NCBI GenBank assembly: GCA_016865505.2
Contig: AP025252.1
Location: 3,472,001 to 3,536,000 of the forward strand
Direction: 5' to 3'
Origin: Bryobacterales bacterium F-183
GTDB taxonomy: Bacteria > Acidobacteriota > Terriglobia > Bryobacterales > Bryobacteraceae
Length of the DNA stretch: 64,000 nucleotides
Numbering within the stretch: the first letter of the stretch is position 1; each line of letters starts with the position of its first letter. Below the pieces are notes generated by a model. It searched no databases. It saw only the letters and a list, made by a program, of their open reading frames with translations, and was not told the DNA's origin. Positions 33,427-42,900 of this stretch are shown piece by piece. Made by a program: the position numbers and the translations under genes.

Positions 33427-34293
33427 ATGCTCCGGCGTTCGGCGCTCCTGGCTGCTGCTGCCGCTCCTGCCTTTTGGGCGCAGGAGGCGGCCGCTCCGCC
33501 GCCTCCTCCTGTCGAGTTCGTGTGTCCCATGGACCCGGATGTGCGGGCAAAGGGTCCGCAAAAGTGTCCTCGATGCGGCATGACGCTAGTGCCTGGGCTT
33601 CCGGATTTTCGGGAGTTCCGGGTGAAGCTCGATGCTTCGCCGCGGCCTCTGCAGCCGGGCAAGGGTGCGCAACTCACGTTTGAGGTGATCGACCCGCAGA
33701 CCGGCAAGCGCGTCACCAAATTCGAGTGGATGCACGAGAAGCTGTTCCATCTCTTTCTGGTGAGCCGCGATCTCCGCTACTTCGCGCACGAACACCCGAC
33801 CCTGGAGCCGGATGGGCGGTTCCGCTTTGAGACTGAGTTCCCAAAGCCGGGGATGTACCGCGTGCTGAGCGACTTCTACCCCGCGGGCGCCACGCCGCAG
33901 TTGATTGCGAACACGCTGTTTGTCGCGGGGGCTGAGGCTCAGGCGAAGCCTTTGGCTGCGGATCGTGGGACCCAAAAGGGCGAGAATCTGGACGTGTCGC
34001 TGGAGACCGAGCCGGCAAAGCCGCTCGCGGGGTTCAAGACGCTGCTGTTCTTTGATTTGTCGAACGTCGAAGGGCTGGAGATGTACCTGGGCGCTTGGGG
34101 TCACCTGATGGCGGCGTCTGAGGATTTGGTGGACATGATCCATACGCATCCGTTTCTGGCCGATGGGGGCAAGCGGATTCAGTTCAACATCATCTTTCCG
34201 CGGCCTGGGATGTATCGGGTTTGGGTGCAGTTTCAACGGCAGAGCGTGGTGAATACGGTGGCGTTCAACATCCCGGTGGAGGAACTGAAATAG
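33427..34293 (+). CDS. Secreted protein with heavy-metal-binding (YHYH-type) domain
   Basis: This 288-residue protein has a signal peptide (LRRSALLAAAAAPAFWAQ). A small heavy-metal-binding domain follows (about residues 30-58), FVCPMDPDVRAKGPQKCPRCGM, with two CxxC-like cysteine clusters as found at the N-terminus of CopA/CusB-type copper proteins. The rest holds two related beta-sandwich halves (about 60-180 and 190-288) with WMHEKLFHLFLVSRDL and PRPGMYRVWVQFQRQ. It probably binds copper or another metal in the periplasm. It ends just before a GNAT gene whose frame begins inside it. Confidence 0.72.
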   Translation: MLRRSALLAAAAAPAFWAQEAAAPPPPPVEFVCPMDPDVRAKGPQKCPRCGMTLVPGLPDFREFRVKLDASPRPLQPGKGAQLTFEVIDPQTGKRVTKFEWMHEKLFHLFLVSRDLRYFAHEHPTLEPDGRFRFETEFPKPGMYRVLSDFYPAGATPQLIANTLFVAGAEAQAKPLAADRGTQKGENLDVSLETEPAKPLAGFKTLLFFDLSNVEGLEMYLGAWGHLMAASEDLVDMIHTHPFLADGGKRIQFNIIFPRPGMYRVWVQFQRQSVVNTVAFNIPVEELK

Positions 34294-35033
34294 CCTCGGC
34301 GATCGAGCAGTTGTTGCGTCGCGACCCGTACTGGGCGATTTACGCGCTGGGGGATCTGGATCCCCGGCGTGCGGCGTTCTGCGAGTGGATCACGGAAGGC
34401 GAATCCATTTTGCTGGTGTATCGCGAGTTCGATATGCCGATTGTGTTTGCGGCTGGGGAGCCGTCGATTCTGGAGCGTGTGGCGGGGATCGCTGGGCCGT
34501 GCTTCTTCCAACTTCCGGAACAGTTTTTAGGGGCAGTGGAACAGCAAAGAGAGCTCACTTGGAAACGGGCCATGGTGCGGTTTCGTCTGGAGGCTGTGGA
34601 CTTCCGCGCCTCCACCGCTGGCATCGCTGTTGCCGCTTTGAGCACCGCTGATCATGATGCTCTGCTTGCGCTGTACTCGGACGGGGACGCGACGGGCGAA
34701 GCTCCTGACTTTTACATGCGCAACCAACTGGAAGATGGCGCGTTCTTCGGGGTTTGGGACGACCGGGGATCGCTGATGGCTGCCGGCGGGACGCACCTAT
34801 TGTCCGAATCGCAGAGCGTGGGGGCAATCGGCAATGTGTACACCGCAAGGGCGGCGCGCGGCAGGGGGTACGCAAAGGCTGTAACATCCGCAATCGCCGG
34901 GCACCTGCTGGGGCGCGGCATCCGTACCGTTGCGCTGAATGTGAAGCGCCAAAATGATACGGCAATCCGCATCTATGAACAGCTGGGGTTCAAGCGCCAC
35001 TGTGACTACTGGGAAGCCTTTGCCGGAAAATAA
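34221..35033 (+). CDS. GNAT-family N-acetyltransferase
   Basis: This protein has a C-terminal acetyl-CoA-binding GNAT motif, VYTARAARGRGYAKAV, followed by LNVKRQNDTAIRIYEQLGFKR, which is the RxxGxG/A and the late strand-helix of the fold. The N-terminal part (LLRRDPYWAIYALGDL) belongs to a second GNAT-like half. Acceptor unknown. The frame opens with TTG at 34221, inside the upstream gene. Similarity seems to begin near 34290, where ATA sits seven bases after GGAGGA; TTG at 34311 is the next alternative. The start is therefore uncertain. Confidence 0.7.
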   Translation: MGAVSTAERGEYGGVQHPGGGTEIASAIEQLLRRDPYWAIYALGDLDPRRAAFCEWITEGESILLVYREFDMPIVFAAGEPSILERVAGIAGPCFFQLPEQFLGAVEQQRELTWKRAMVRFRLEAVDFRASTAGIAVAALSTADHDALLALYSDGDATGEAPDFYMRNQLEDGAFFGVWDDRGSLMAAGGTHLLSESQSVGAIGNVYTARAARGRGYAKAVTSAIAGHLLGRGIRTVALNVKRQNDTAIRIYEQLGFKRHCDYWEAFAGK

Positions 35034-35094
35034 ACAAAAGTTAACAGACGACCCGTCGTCAAACGAGGCTGAGGATCGGTCTTCAAAGGCGTAC

Positions 35095-35649
35095 ATGCAC
35101 ACCATCGAAGACAGCCTGCCCATGCAAAATGTGCTTACCGTTACCGGTAAGTCATTGAGTTTGCAGGAGCAGGTAGCGGTTGTTTACCAGGAATACCGCG
35201 AGGATGTGTACCGTTATCTGTTGCTGTTGGGCCTTCCGCCGGGCCAGGCACAGGAAACTGCGCAGGAAGCGTTCCTGCGTATGTATGTCACGTTACGGAA
35301 CGGAACGCAGATTCGGCATTCGCGAGCCTGGGTGTTCACGGTAGCGCATAACCTGGCGTTAAACCTGAAGCAGGCAGAGTCGAGTACGTATGCGCTCGAT
35401 CCTTTGGCGGAGATCCAGTTGCCGTCGGGAGAAATGGACCCCGAACGGCAGATGATGGAGAATCAGCGGCTGTCGAAGCTGCATGGTGCGCTGGGGTCGT
35501 TGTCCGAACAGCAACGTGTGTGTTTACTGCTCCGCGCCGAAGGGTTCCGGTACCGCGAAATCGCGGATATTATTGGAGTTGGAACCTCCACCGTAGGGGA
35601 GTTCCTGCGCCGGGCCATCACCCGTTTGAAGAAGGCAGTCCATGAGTAA
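35095..35649 (+). CDS. ECF-type RNA polymerase sigma factor
   Basis: This 184-residue protein has region 2 (about 28-90: YQEYREDVYRYLLLLGLPPG, EAFLRMYVT, RAWVFTVAHNLALN) and region 4 (about 125-180: LSEQQRVCLLLRAEGFRYREIADIIG, VGEFLRRAITRLKKAV) and lacks region 3, as ECF factors do. The next gene encodes a zinc-finger anti-sigma factor and overlaps it by eight bases. The open frame extends 47 codons upstream; I chose the ATG at 35095, and 35122 is also possible. Confidence 0.9.
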   Translation: MHTIEDSLPMQNVLTVTGKSLSLQEQVAVVYQEYREDVYRYLLLLGLPPGQAQETAQEAFLRMYVTLRNGTQIRHSRAWVFTVAHNLALNLKQAESSTYALDPLAEIQLPSGEMDPERQMMENQRLSKLHGALGSLSEQQRVCLLLRAEGFRYREIADIIGVGTSTVGEFLRRAITRLKKAVHE

Positions 35650-36847
35650 GTTTTACCTGCAGCATCCGGAAGTGGACCAGTTGCTTGCCTATTCCGATGG
35701 CGAGTTGAAAGGGTTGGCTGCGACGCGCATCCGGCGGCATTTGAAAGACTGCTGGGCGTGCCGGACGCAGTTAGAAGACTTGCAGGCGACCGTGACCGGC
35801 TTCATGCGCTATAAGGAGCGTGTGCTCGAAGCGCAGTTGCCGGAACCTCCGTCGGGCTGGCGGAACTTGAAATTGGAGTTTGAGCGGATTGACCGTACGG
35901 TTCCTCCGCCATCGTTTGGTACACGAATGGTGGCGCGGTATGGAACGCCGGCGATTCGGGTGGCTTCCGTCGCTGCGGTGCTCGCGGTGAGCGGACTCGG
36001 CTATGTGGGCTACCGGGCGGTAAGCAATGCGGCAGCCATCCCGGCTGTCCACCATGCCGAGAGTTCAGCGGCTGTTGCGACGGTGCCGGAAACGGCACTG
36101 CGGACGCCGGGAGTGGTTGTGCCCAAGCCGGCGGAAGTTCGCGACGGGCATAGTGTGGTCGCTGCGAACCATGGCAACGCCGAAGTGGAGGCGGTCGTCG
36201 CACTGCATAAGCTGGGCGCCGACCTCGGGGAACCGATCGAGATTGTTCGTAAGGGCGACGGCAAGGTTACGGTGACGGCGACGGCGCTCGATCCTTCGCG
36301 GCGGTCGCAGTTGCGGCAGGCGCTTGAGGCGATTCCCGGTGTGGATTTGAAGTTTGATGAAGGTCGCGGGGCGTTGCGGAATCCGGCACGTGCGGCAGCA
36401 CTTGTCGAAGGCGGCCGGTTGCCTTGGCAGAGCGAGTTGGAATCGATCCTGGGCAATCGTCAGGCTGTGGAAAACTTTGGCAACACCGTGCTGGATCTGA
36501 GCGATTCCATTGTCGCCCGGGCATACGCGCTGAAGAATTTGGATGAGCGGTTTGCGGCTGCGGCGTTGGAGCCCGAAGAGCGCGCGCAGATCGACAACAT
36601 CGTGGCTGGGCATCGCGCGGAGTTGGGTAAGCAGGCGTCCGAGCTACGCAAGCGGCTGAGTCCGGTTCTTGCGAAAATGGGAGCAGAGATCCCGGCGGTT
36701 GCGGGTCAGACCCGTTGGCCGCTGTTGACTGCCGCGCAGCAGACGGATCGTTGGTTGAATGTCATTTTTGCGGGCGCGGCTTCGACGTCGACGCTCGAAC
36801 AGGCTTCTTCGGAATTAGGCCGTTCTTTGAGTAGTTTGCAGAACTAG
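35642..36847 (+). CDS. Zinc-finger anti-sigma factor, membrane-anchored
   Basis: This 401-residue protein carries the anti-sigma zinc-binding motif His33-x3-Cys37-x2-Cys40 (RRHLKDCWACR) at the cytoplasmic N-terminus. A single transmembrane segment (about 103-126, AIRVASVAAVLAVSGLGYVG) follows, with a large periplasmic, helix-rich remainder. It should hold the upstream sigma factor inactive until a signal triggers its release. The large periplasmic part is longer than in simple anti-sigma proteins and may be the sensor. A TonB-dependent receptor starts 23 bases downstream. Confidence 0.87.
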   Translation: MSKFYLQHPEVDQLLAYSDGELKGLAATRIRRHLKDCWACRTQLEDLQATVTGFMRYKERVLEAQLPEPPSGWRNLKLEFERIDRTVPPPSFGTRMVARYGTPAIRVASVAAVLAVSGLGYVGYRAVSNAAAIPAVHHAESSAAVATVPETALRTPGVVVPKPAEVRDGHSVVAANHGNAEVEAVVALHKLGADLGEPIEIVRKGDGKVTVTATALDPSRRSQLRQALEAIPGVDLKFDEGRGALRNPARAAALVEGGRLPWQSELESILGNRQAVENFGNTVLDLSDSIVARAYALKNLDERFAAAALEPEERAQIDNIVAGHRAELGKQASELRKRLSPVLAKMGAEIPAVAGQTRWPLLTAAQQTDRWLNVIFAGAASTSTLEQASSELGRSLSSLQN

Positions 36848-36870
36848 AAGGGGCAACTAGCAGGTAGCGA

Positions 36871-39800
36871 TTGAAGCTAGCCGCATGGACGATGTTGGCG
36901 CTCCCGTGTGCCTTAATGGCGCAGACGGCCGGAGTGTCGGGAATCGTGCGGGATGCCTCCGGCGGGTCCATTCAGGACGCGTCCATCACTCTCTTACATA
37001 TTGAATCCGGCATCCGGCGGCAGGGCGTTTCTGATAGCGCTGGCGTGTACACGCTGGGCGGGATCAAGCCGGGGACGTACCGCTTGTCGGTGCGCAAACC
37101 TGGTTTCCAGACCGCTGCCCGACAGGGCATGCATGTCGAACCAGGGCAGCATGCGCGCGTCGACTTCACCCTCGCGATTGAAGCGGCTACGGCCCAGAGT
37201 GTTGAGGTACACGACGATGTTGATCCGTCGCGCAGCATCGCCGAGGAAGGCGCGATTTCGCAGACTACGGTGAAGCGGCGGCTTGTAGAGAACATGCCGC
37301 TGAACGGGCGTAGCCTGCTGCCGCTGCTCGAAGCCGCGCCGGGTACGGTGATCACGCCGTCGGGCAATGGCGAGGTCGGACAGTTTAGCTCGAACGGGCA
37401 GAGGTCGAACGCCAATTACATGACTGTCGACGGCGTCGCGGTGAACTATGCCGTGAATGATGGTTTGCCGGGGCAGGCGCCTTCGGGTGCGACGCCGGTG
37501 CTGACCGCGCTCGGTAGCATGCACAGCATCATTCCCGTGGATGCGGTGGAAGAGGTCAAGATTCGCACGTCGGGCCAGACCGCGGAGTTTGGGCGTTTGA
37601 CGGGTGCGCAGGTGGCGCTGTCGACACGGCAGGGGTCGAACAACTGGCATGGTGGCGTGTCGACGTTTATCCGCAATGAGGCGCTGGATGCGAACAATTG
37701 GTTTTCGAATTCGCGCGCGCTGGAGCGGTCGCCACTGCGGTCTTCCGACTGGAGCTTTTCGTTGGGTGGTCCGGTGATCAAGAACCGGACGTACTTCTTT
37801 GCGACGCATGAGCGCATGCGGTTGGAACAGCCGTTTACGTTGCGTACTGCCGTGCCATCCGAGGAGTTCCGCAAGCAGGCGTCGCCGCTGTTGCGCGATT
37901 TTCTGGCTGCTTATCCGTTGCCGAACGGGCAGGATCTGGGCGGTGGGCAGGCGGAAGTGACGGCACGAGTGGCGCGGGATTCGAACTTTGACGCCACCAG
38001 CGTTCGACTGGATCATTCGCTGGGGAATCGTGCACTGCTGTTTGTGCGGGCGTTTCGTACGCCTTCGGCATCGACGGGCGCGGGTCAGTCGCTGTTTACG
38101 TCGACGGACTTGCAGGTGGGGTCGAAGGGCATCAGCGCGGGCTTTACCGCTTCGGTATCACCGTCGATGATTCATGACATTCGCATGGGTTGGGCGACCG
38201 CGACGGCGAACTACGGCCTGTCTCCAGCGGGCTTCGAGAATGGCGGCCAGCGCGGCGATGTGTCGAAGATCCTGCCGCAGTTGACCGATGCCAGGGATAC
38301 GAACTACTCGGTGTTTGTATACGGCCTGGAGACGGTTTATCAGAACGCCGGCAACCGGCATAAGCAGGAACAGTTCAACCTGACCGATACGTCGACCTGG
38401 ATTCGCGGGCGGCATGAGTTGAAGTTCGGCGGTGACCTGCGGTTTGTGCTGCCGTCGATTACCGCAAAGCCCTGGAATACGCTGGCGGTGTTTCCGTTCC
38501 TCGATGCCGTGTCGGTAGGACAGCTTTCGGTATTGACGGTGAGCCGGCAGCAGCCTGTGGCTGTGATGGCGCGGAATACGTCGCTATTTGCTCAGGACAG
38601 TTGGAAGCTGCATCCTCGGCTGACGGTGACGTACGGGATGCGCTGGGAATTCAACCCGGCGATTACGCCTCGCAACGGTACGTCGCTCGCGTCGGTGATT
38701 GGTCTTGAGAATCCTTCCACGGCGTATCTGGCAGCGGGCCGCTTGCCGCTTTGGAATAGCGGGGCAGGGAACTTTGCGCCGCGCCTGGGTGTGGCTTGGA
38801 AGCCTTTTGAAGGACACTCGTTTGTCGTTCGCGCCGGGGGCGGGCTTTACTACGACCTTGGGTACGGCGTGTTGATGAGCAGCATTTCGAGTTCGCCGCC
38901 GAACTATACGTCGCGTACCGTGAACGATGTTTCGATCTTTGATCCGCTGGAGAACTTCAAGCTGCCGAAGCCGGGGCTCGAGCCGCCGTACGCTCGCGCG
39001 TTTGCCTATGAACCGGGGTTCCGTTCGCCGATGGTGGCGCAGTGGAATATCGGCGTGGAGCAAACGCTGGGGCGTTCTGCCGCGATTTCGGCGACTTTGC
39101 TCGATACCACCGGACATCGCTTGTTGCGCCGCGAATGGATCAGCCGCTTGAACGAGAACTTTACGGGCGTGGAAGTGAATACCAACGGCGCGTACTCGAA
39201 CTATCGCGCGCTGCAGGTGCAGTTGCGCAGCCGTACGAGTTCGTCGCTGCAGTACTTGCTGTCGTATTCGCTGTCGCGGTCTTTGGACAATTCGTCGAAG
39301 GATTCGGAGTTGCTGCAGTACGGCGATATGGCGGCGCGTCGCGCCGATTACGGGTATTCGAGTTTTGACGTGCGGCACGCGTGGTATGGCGCGGTGACCT
39401 ACGAACCGAAGTTCTTGAAGGGCTGGGGTGTCGATACGGTGGTTCGCAGCCGTACGGCGTTTCCGCTGAATGTCGTGACAGGCGTAGATCCGATGCAGTT
39501 GGGCGTTACGAGCTACGTGCTGCGTCCGAATCTGTTGTCTGGGGTTCCGGTGTGGATTGCCGATCCAAATGCGCCTGGCGGGCGCGTGTTGAATCGTGAG
39601 GCGTTTGCGGTGCCCACGTCGAGTTCACAGCAGGGTGATTTATCGCGTAACGCGATTCGTGGTTTTGGCTTCTCGCAGGTGGATCTGGCCCTGCGGCGGC
39701 AGTTCCGCGTTACCGAGAAAGCCTCCATGCAGTTGCGGGTGGAAGCGTTCAACGCTTTGAACCGCGCCAACCTGGGCGATCCGCAAGCGGTGCTAAGTTC

Positions 39801-39933
39801 TCCGCAGTTCGGCCAGTCTCTGAGCATGCTGAATAGCGCGCTCGGCTCCGGCGGCCCTGCCAACGGTCTGATGCCATCTTTCCAAATTGGTGGTCCAAGA
39901 TCGCTGCAGGTGTCGTTGAGGTTCCGTTTTTAA
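36871..39933 (+). CDS. Oar-like TonB-dependent outer membrane receptor 1
   Basis: This 1020-residue protein starts with a signal peptide (LAAWTMLALPCALMAQ). A carboxypeptidase-regulatory domain follows (about 20-100: VRDASGGSIQDASITLLHIES, YTLGGIKPGTYRLSVRKPGF). Then come a plug (about 115-240, VENMPLNGRSLLPLLEAAPG) and a long beta-barrel ending in LQVSLRFRF, with the terminal phenylalanine of outer-membrane proteins. This is the Oar-like type that fills acidobacterial genomes and probably imports large polymers. It begins with TTG, 23 bases after the anti-sigma gene, so the sigma/anti-sigma pair may regulate it. Confidence 0.88.
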   Translation: MKLAAWTMLALPCALMAQTAGVSGIVRDASGGSIQDASITLLHIESGIRRQGVSDSAGVYTLGGIKPGTYRLSVRKPGFQTAARQGMHVEPGQHARVDFTLAIEAATAQSVEVHDDVDPSRSIAEEGAISQTTVKRRLVENMPLNGRSLLPLLEAAPGTVITPSGNGEVGQFSSNGQRSNANYMTVDGVAVNYAVNDGLPGQAPSGATPVLTALGSMHSIIPVDAVEEVKIRTSGQTAEFGRLTGAQVALSTRQGSNNWHGGVSTFIRNEALDANNWFSNSRALERSPLRSSDWSFSLGGPVIKNRTYFFATHERMRLEQPFTLRTAVPSEEFRKQASPLLRDFLAAYPLPNGQDLGGGQAEVTARVARDSNFDATSVRLDHSLGNRALLFVRAFRTPSASTGAGQSLFTSTDLQVGSKGISAGFTASVSPSMIHDIRMGWATATANYGLSPAGFENGGQRGDVSKILPQLTDARDTNYSVFVYGLETVYQNAGNRHKQEQFNLTDTSTWIRGRHELKFGGDLRFVLPSITAKPWNTLAVFPFLDAVSVGQLSVLTVSRQQPVAVMARNTSLFAQDSWKLHPRLTVTYGMRWEFNPAITPRNGTSLASVIGLENPSTAYLAAGRLPLWNSGAGNFAPRLGVAWKPFEGHSFVVRAGGGLYYDLGYGVLMSSISSSPPNYTSRTVNDVSIFDPLENFKLPKPGLEPPYARAFAYEPGFRSPMVAQWNIGVEQTLGRSAAISATLLDTTGHRLLRREWISRLNENFTGVEVNTNGAYSNYRALQVQLRSRTSSSLQYLLSYSLSRSLDNSSKDSELLQYGDMAARRADYGYSSFDVRHAWYGAVTYEPKFLKGWGVDTVVRSRTAFPLNVVTGVDPMQLGVTSYVLRPNLLSGVPVWIADPNAPGGRVLNREAFAVPTSSSQQGDLSRNAIRGFGFSQVDLALRRQFRVTEKASMQLRVEAFNALNRANLGDPQAVLSSPQFGQSLSMLNSALGSGGPANGLMPSFQIGGPRSLQVSLRFRF

Positions 39934-39947
39934 GGTCTATAGAGTAA

Positions 39948-42900
39948 GTGTCAGTTATTTGCAGAGTAGCCGTTGCCTTTCCGGGCTTTTTGCTGGCCGC
40001 TATGGCCGCCAGCTTGAACCCGGTATGGATCGAGCCCGTTTCGTCGCCGGGGTCGTTGCAGGGCGTCGAATGGGTGGCGCGGTCCGGTAAGTGGCAATCG
40101 GCGCTGGACGGTACGCGATTCCGTTTTGCATCGGAGACTGAGCAGGTCGCGGTGCGATTTGCGGGCGCTCGCGCGTTGCGTGCGGCAGAGCCTGAGGGAT
40201 TGCTACCGGGCACCAGCAGCTACTTTACGGGAGCGGATCCGTCGCAATGGCGTACCAAGGTCCCACACTATGCGCGATTGCGATATCGCGATGTGTACCC
40301 GGGCATTGATGTCGTGTACTACGCCAGTTCGAACGGGCAGTTGGAGTATGACTTTGAAGTGTCGCCTACGGCAGATCCGTCGCGCATACGGCTGGAGTTT
40401 GACGGTGTCGCGCGGGTGACGGCGAACGCCACGGGCGACCTGGTTCTGACGACTACGTCGGGCCAGACGCTGACGCATCGGCGGCCTGTGGTGTTTGAAG
40501 AGTCGCGCGTTGGAGTTCGCAGGGCCTTGGCGGCCAGCTATCGCGTGGATCGCGGCGCCGTGACTTTTGCGGTCGCTGCACGGCGCGATCCGGGGTCGCG
40601 ATTGATTATCGATCCGGTGGTGGAGTACTCGACGTTTCTTGGCGGCAGTGCGCTCGATTCGGCGCGTGCGATTGCTTGTGAAGCGACAGAGTTCTGCTAT
40701 CTGGCGGGCGAGGGTAGATCGCTCACAGGGCTTGTGGGTGCGCTCCAATCGTCCGGCAGCGGTGGCCAGGAAGTGATCGTCATCAAGATCAATCACCAGA
40801 CCAATGCGGTGGTGTACTACGCGGTGATTGGGGGTGATCTGGACGACGTCGCAAATGCGATTCGTGTGGATTCCACCGGTGCGGCTTACGTTGCGGGTAC
40901 GACCAAGAGCCAGAATTTCCCAACGCGCAATGCGGCACAGCCTGCGAGCGGCGGGTCTTTGCTGAACGATGCGTTTGTGTTGAAGTTGGAACCGGCCGGC
41001 AACGCGCTTGTGTATTCGACCTACATTGGCGGCACTGGCGCGGATGAGGGTCGAGCGTTGGCGGTGGATCGATCGGGGGCAGCGTATGTCGTCGGGTCCA
41101 CGGGTTCGCGGGATAACTTTCCGGTGACGCCTGGCGTGTTCCAGACCTCATTCCGCGGCACGATCCTGCAGCAGAGCACCACGGGGTTTGTGGTGAAGGT
41201 GAATCGTACGGGCAGCCAGTTTGCGTACTCGACGTTCTTTGGCGGCAGCCGCCAGGACGATGTACGAGCGGTGGCCGTGGACGACGCCGGGAATGCGATT
41301 CTGGCGGGTACGACAACGTCGCTGGATTTTCCGATGCGCAATCCGACGTTCGGATTGTTGGCGAGTGCAATTTCAGGTTTTGTCGCCAAGCTGAATGCGG
41401 AAGGTACGCAGCCTTTGTTTTCGACATACTTTGGCGGGCCTGCCAACAACTCGATTGACGCATTGGCAATGAACGCTGCTGGTGACCTGTTTGTCGGTGG
41501 TTGGACGAATGCCGCGGGGTTCCCGGTGAAGAATGCGGCGCAGCCCGATTATGCGGGCGGCACCAACGACGGGTTTGTTGCTAAATTTTCCGCAGGGGCC
41601 TATGAGTTGGCTTGGGCCACGTACTTGGGCGGGTCTTCATCGGATCGTGTCGCGGCGTTGGCGCTGCATGGCGATGGTTCTGTGACGGCTGTTGGGCAGA
41701 CGGGATCGCGGAACTTTCCGCAGTACAATTCGCCGTTCTTTCCGAGCCCGAAGACGGATGCTTTTGCGACGCGCATCGCCTCTGCGGGTAATCGTTTTGT
41801 GTCGTCGGTGCTGATTGGCGGCGCGGAAGATGAGGCTGCGTCGGGTGCGGCTGTGGATGCCGGCGATGCGGTGCTCGTTACTGGCGCGACGGCATCGCGC
41901 GACTTTCCGCTTCGTGGTGCGGGGCAAGGTGCTGCCTTTGGTGGCGGCACGGCAGACATGTTTCTGCTGCGGTTGACGGCGGATCAGGTGAATACGTCGC
42001 TGACGCCGAATCCATTGTCGGCGAGCGCGTCTTCGGTGTCCTTTGTGGCCACCACGGGCGATGTCAAACCTCCGCCCCCGGCTTCCATCCAGATCACGGC
42101 GGCGAGCGGCGGCAACGTTGGCTTCACGGTGGAATGGAGCCTTTCGGGCAGTAACGGCGGCAATTGGCTGAGCGCTGGTCCATCGCGCGCGGAGACGCCT
42201 GCGACGTTGAATGTATTTGCGAATCCCGCGTCGATGCCGCCGGGTACGTACAACGGCACGGTGCGGTTGATTCCAGTGGCAGGCGGCGATACGACGTCCA
42301 TCAACGTGACGTTCCAGGTGCTGAATCCTCGCGCGGTGATCACTGGCGTTTTCCCGTCGTGGATTGCGCCGGGCGCGCCAGATACGGAAGTAGAGATTCA
42401 AGGTCGAGGCTTTGCGCAGGGCGCGACGATTCGGATGACGTCCGAGGACGCCAACGGCGCGCAGGTGTTGACGCCACTGCGCATCACCGGGAACTCAATG
42501 GTGTTTTCCGCGGCCAAGGCGTTTCTGTTCCGCGACACGTCGTTTGAACTGCGTGTGTTGAATCCAGAGGCTGAGTCGTCCAACGCGATTTCGCTGATGG
42601 TGGGCGGTGTGTCGAACATTGTGGCGCCGACGTCTATTGTGAGCGCGGCGAACGGGATTGCTACCGGCATCGCTCCTGGGCAGATGCTGGTGATCAATGG
42701 GCGCGGGCTTGGGCCAGGCGAACTCACCAAGCCGGACCTGAGTTCCGGTGTGGTGCCCAATCGGCTGGCTGGTGTACGCGTGCTGTTCAATGGCATCGCG
42801 GCACCGTTGCTGTTTGTGTGGGACCGCCAGATTTGCGTGATGGCGCCGTTTGCGCTGGCGGGCTACCCGTCGGCGGACATTGTGGTGGAGTCACAGAACA

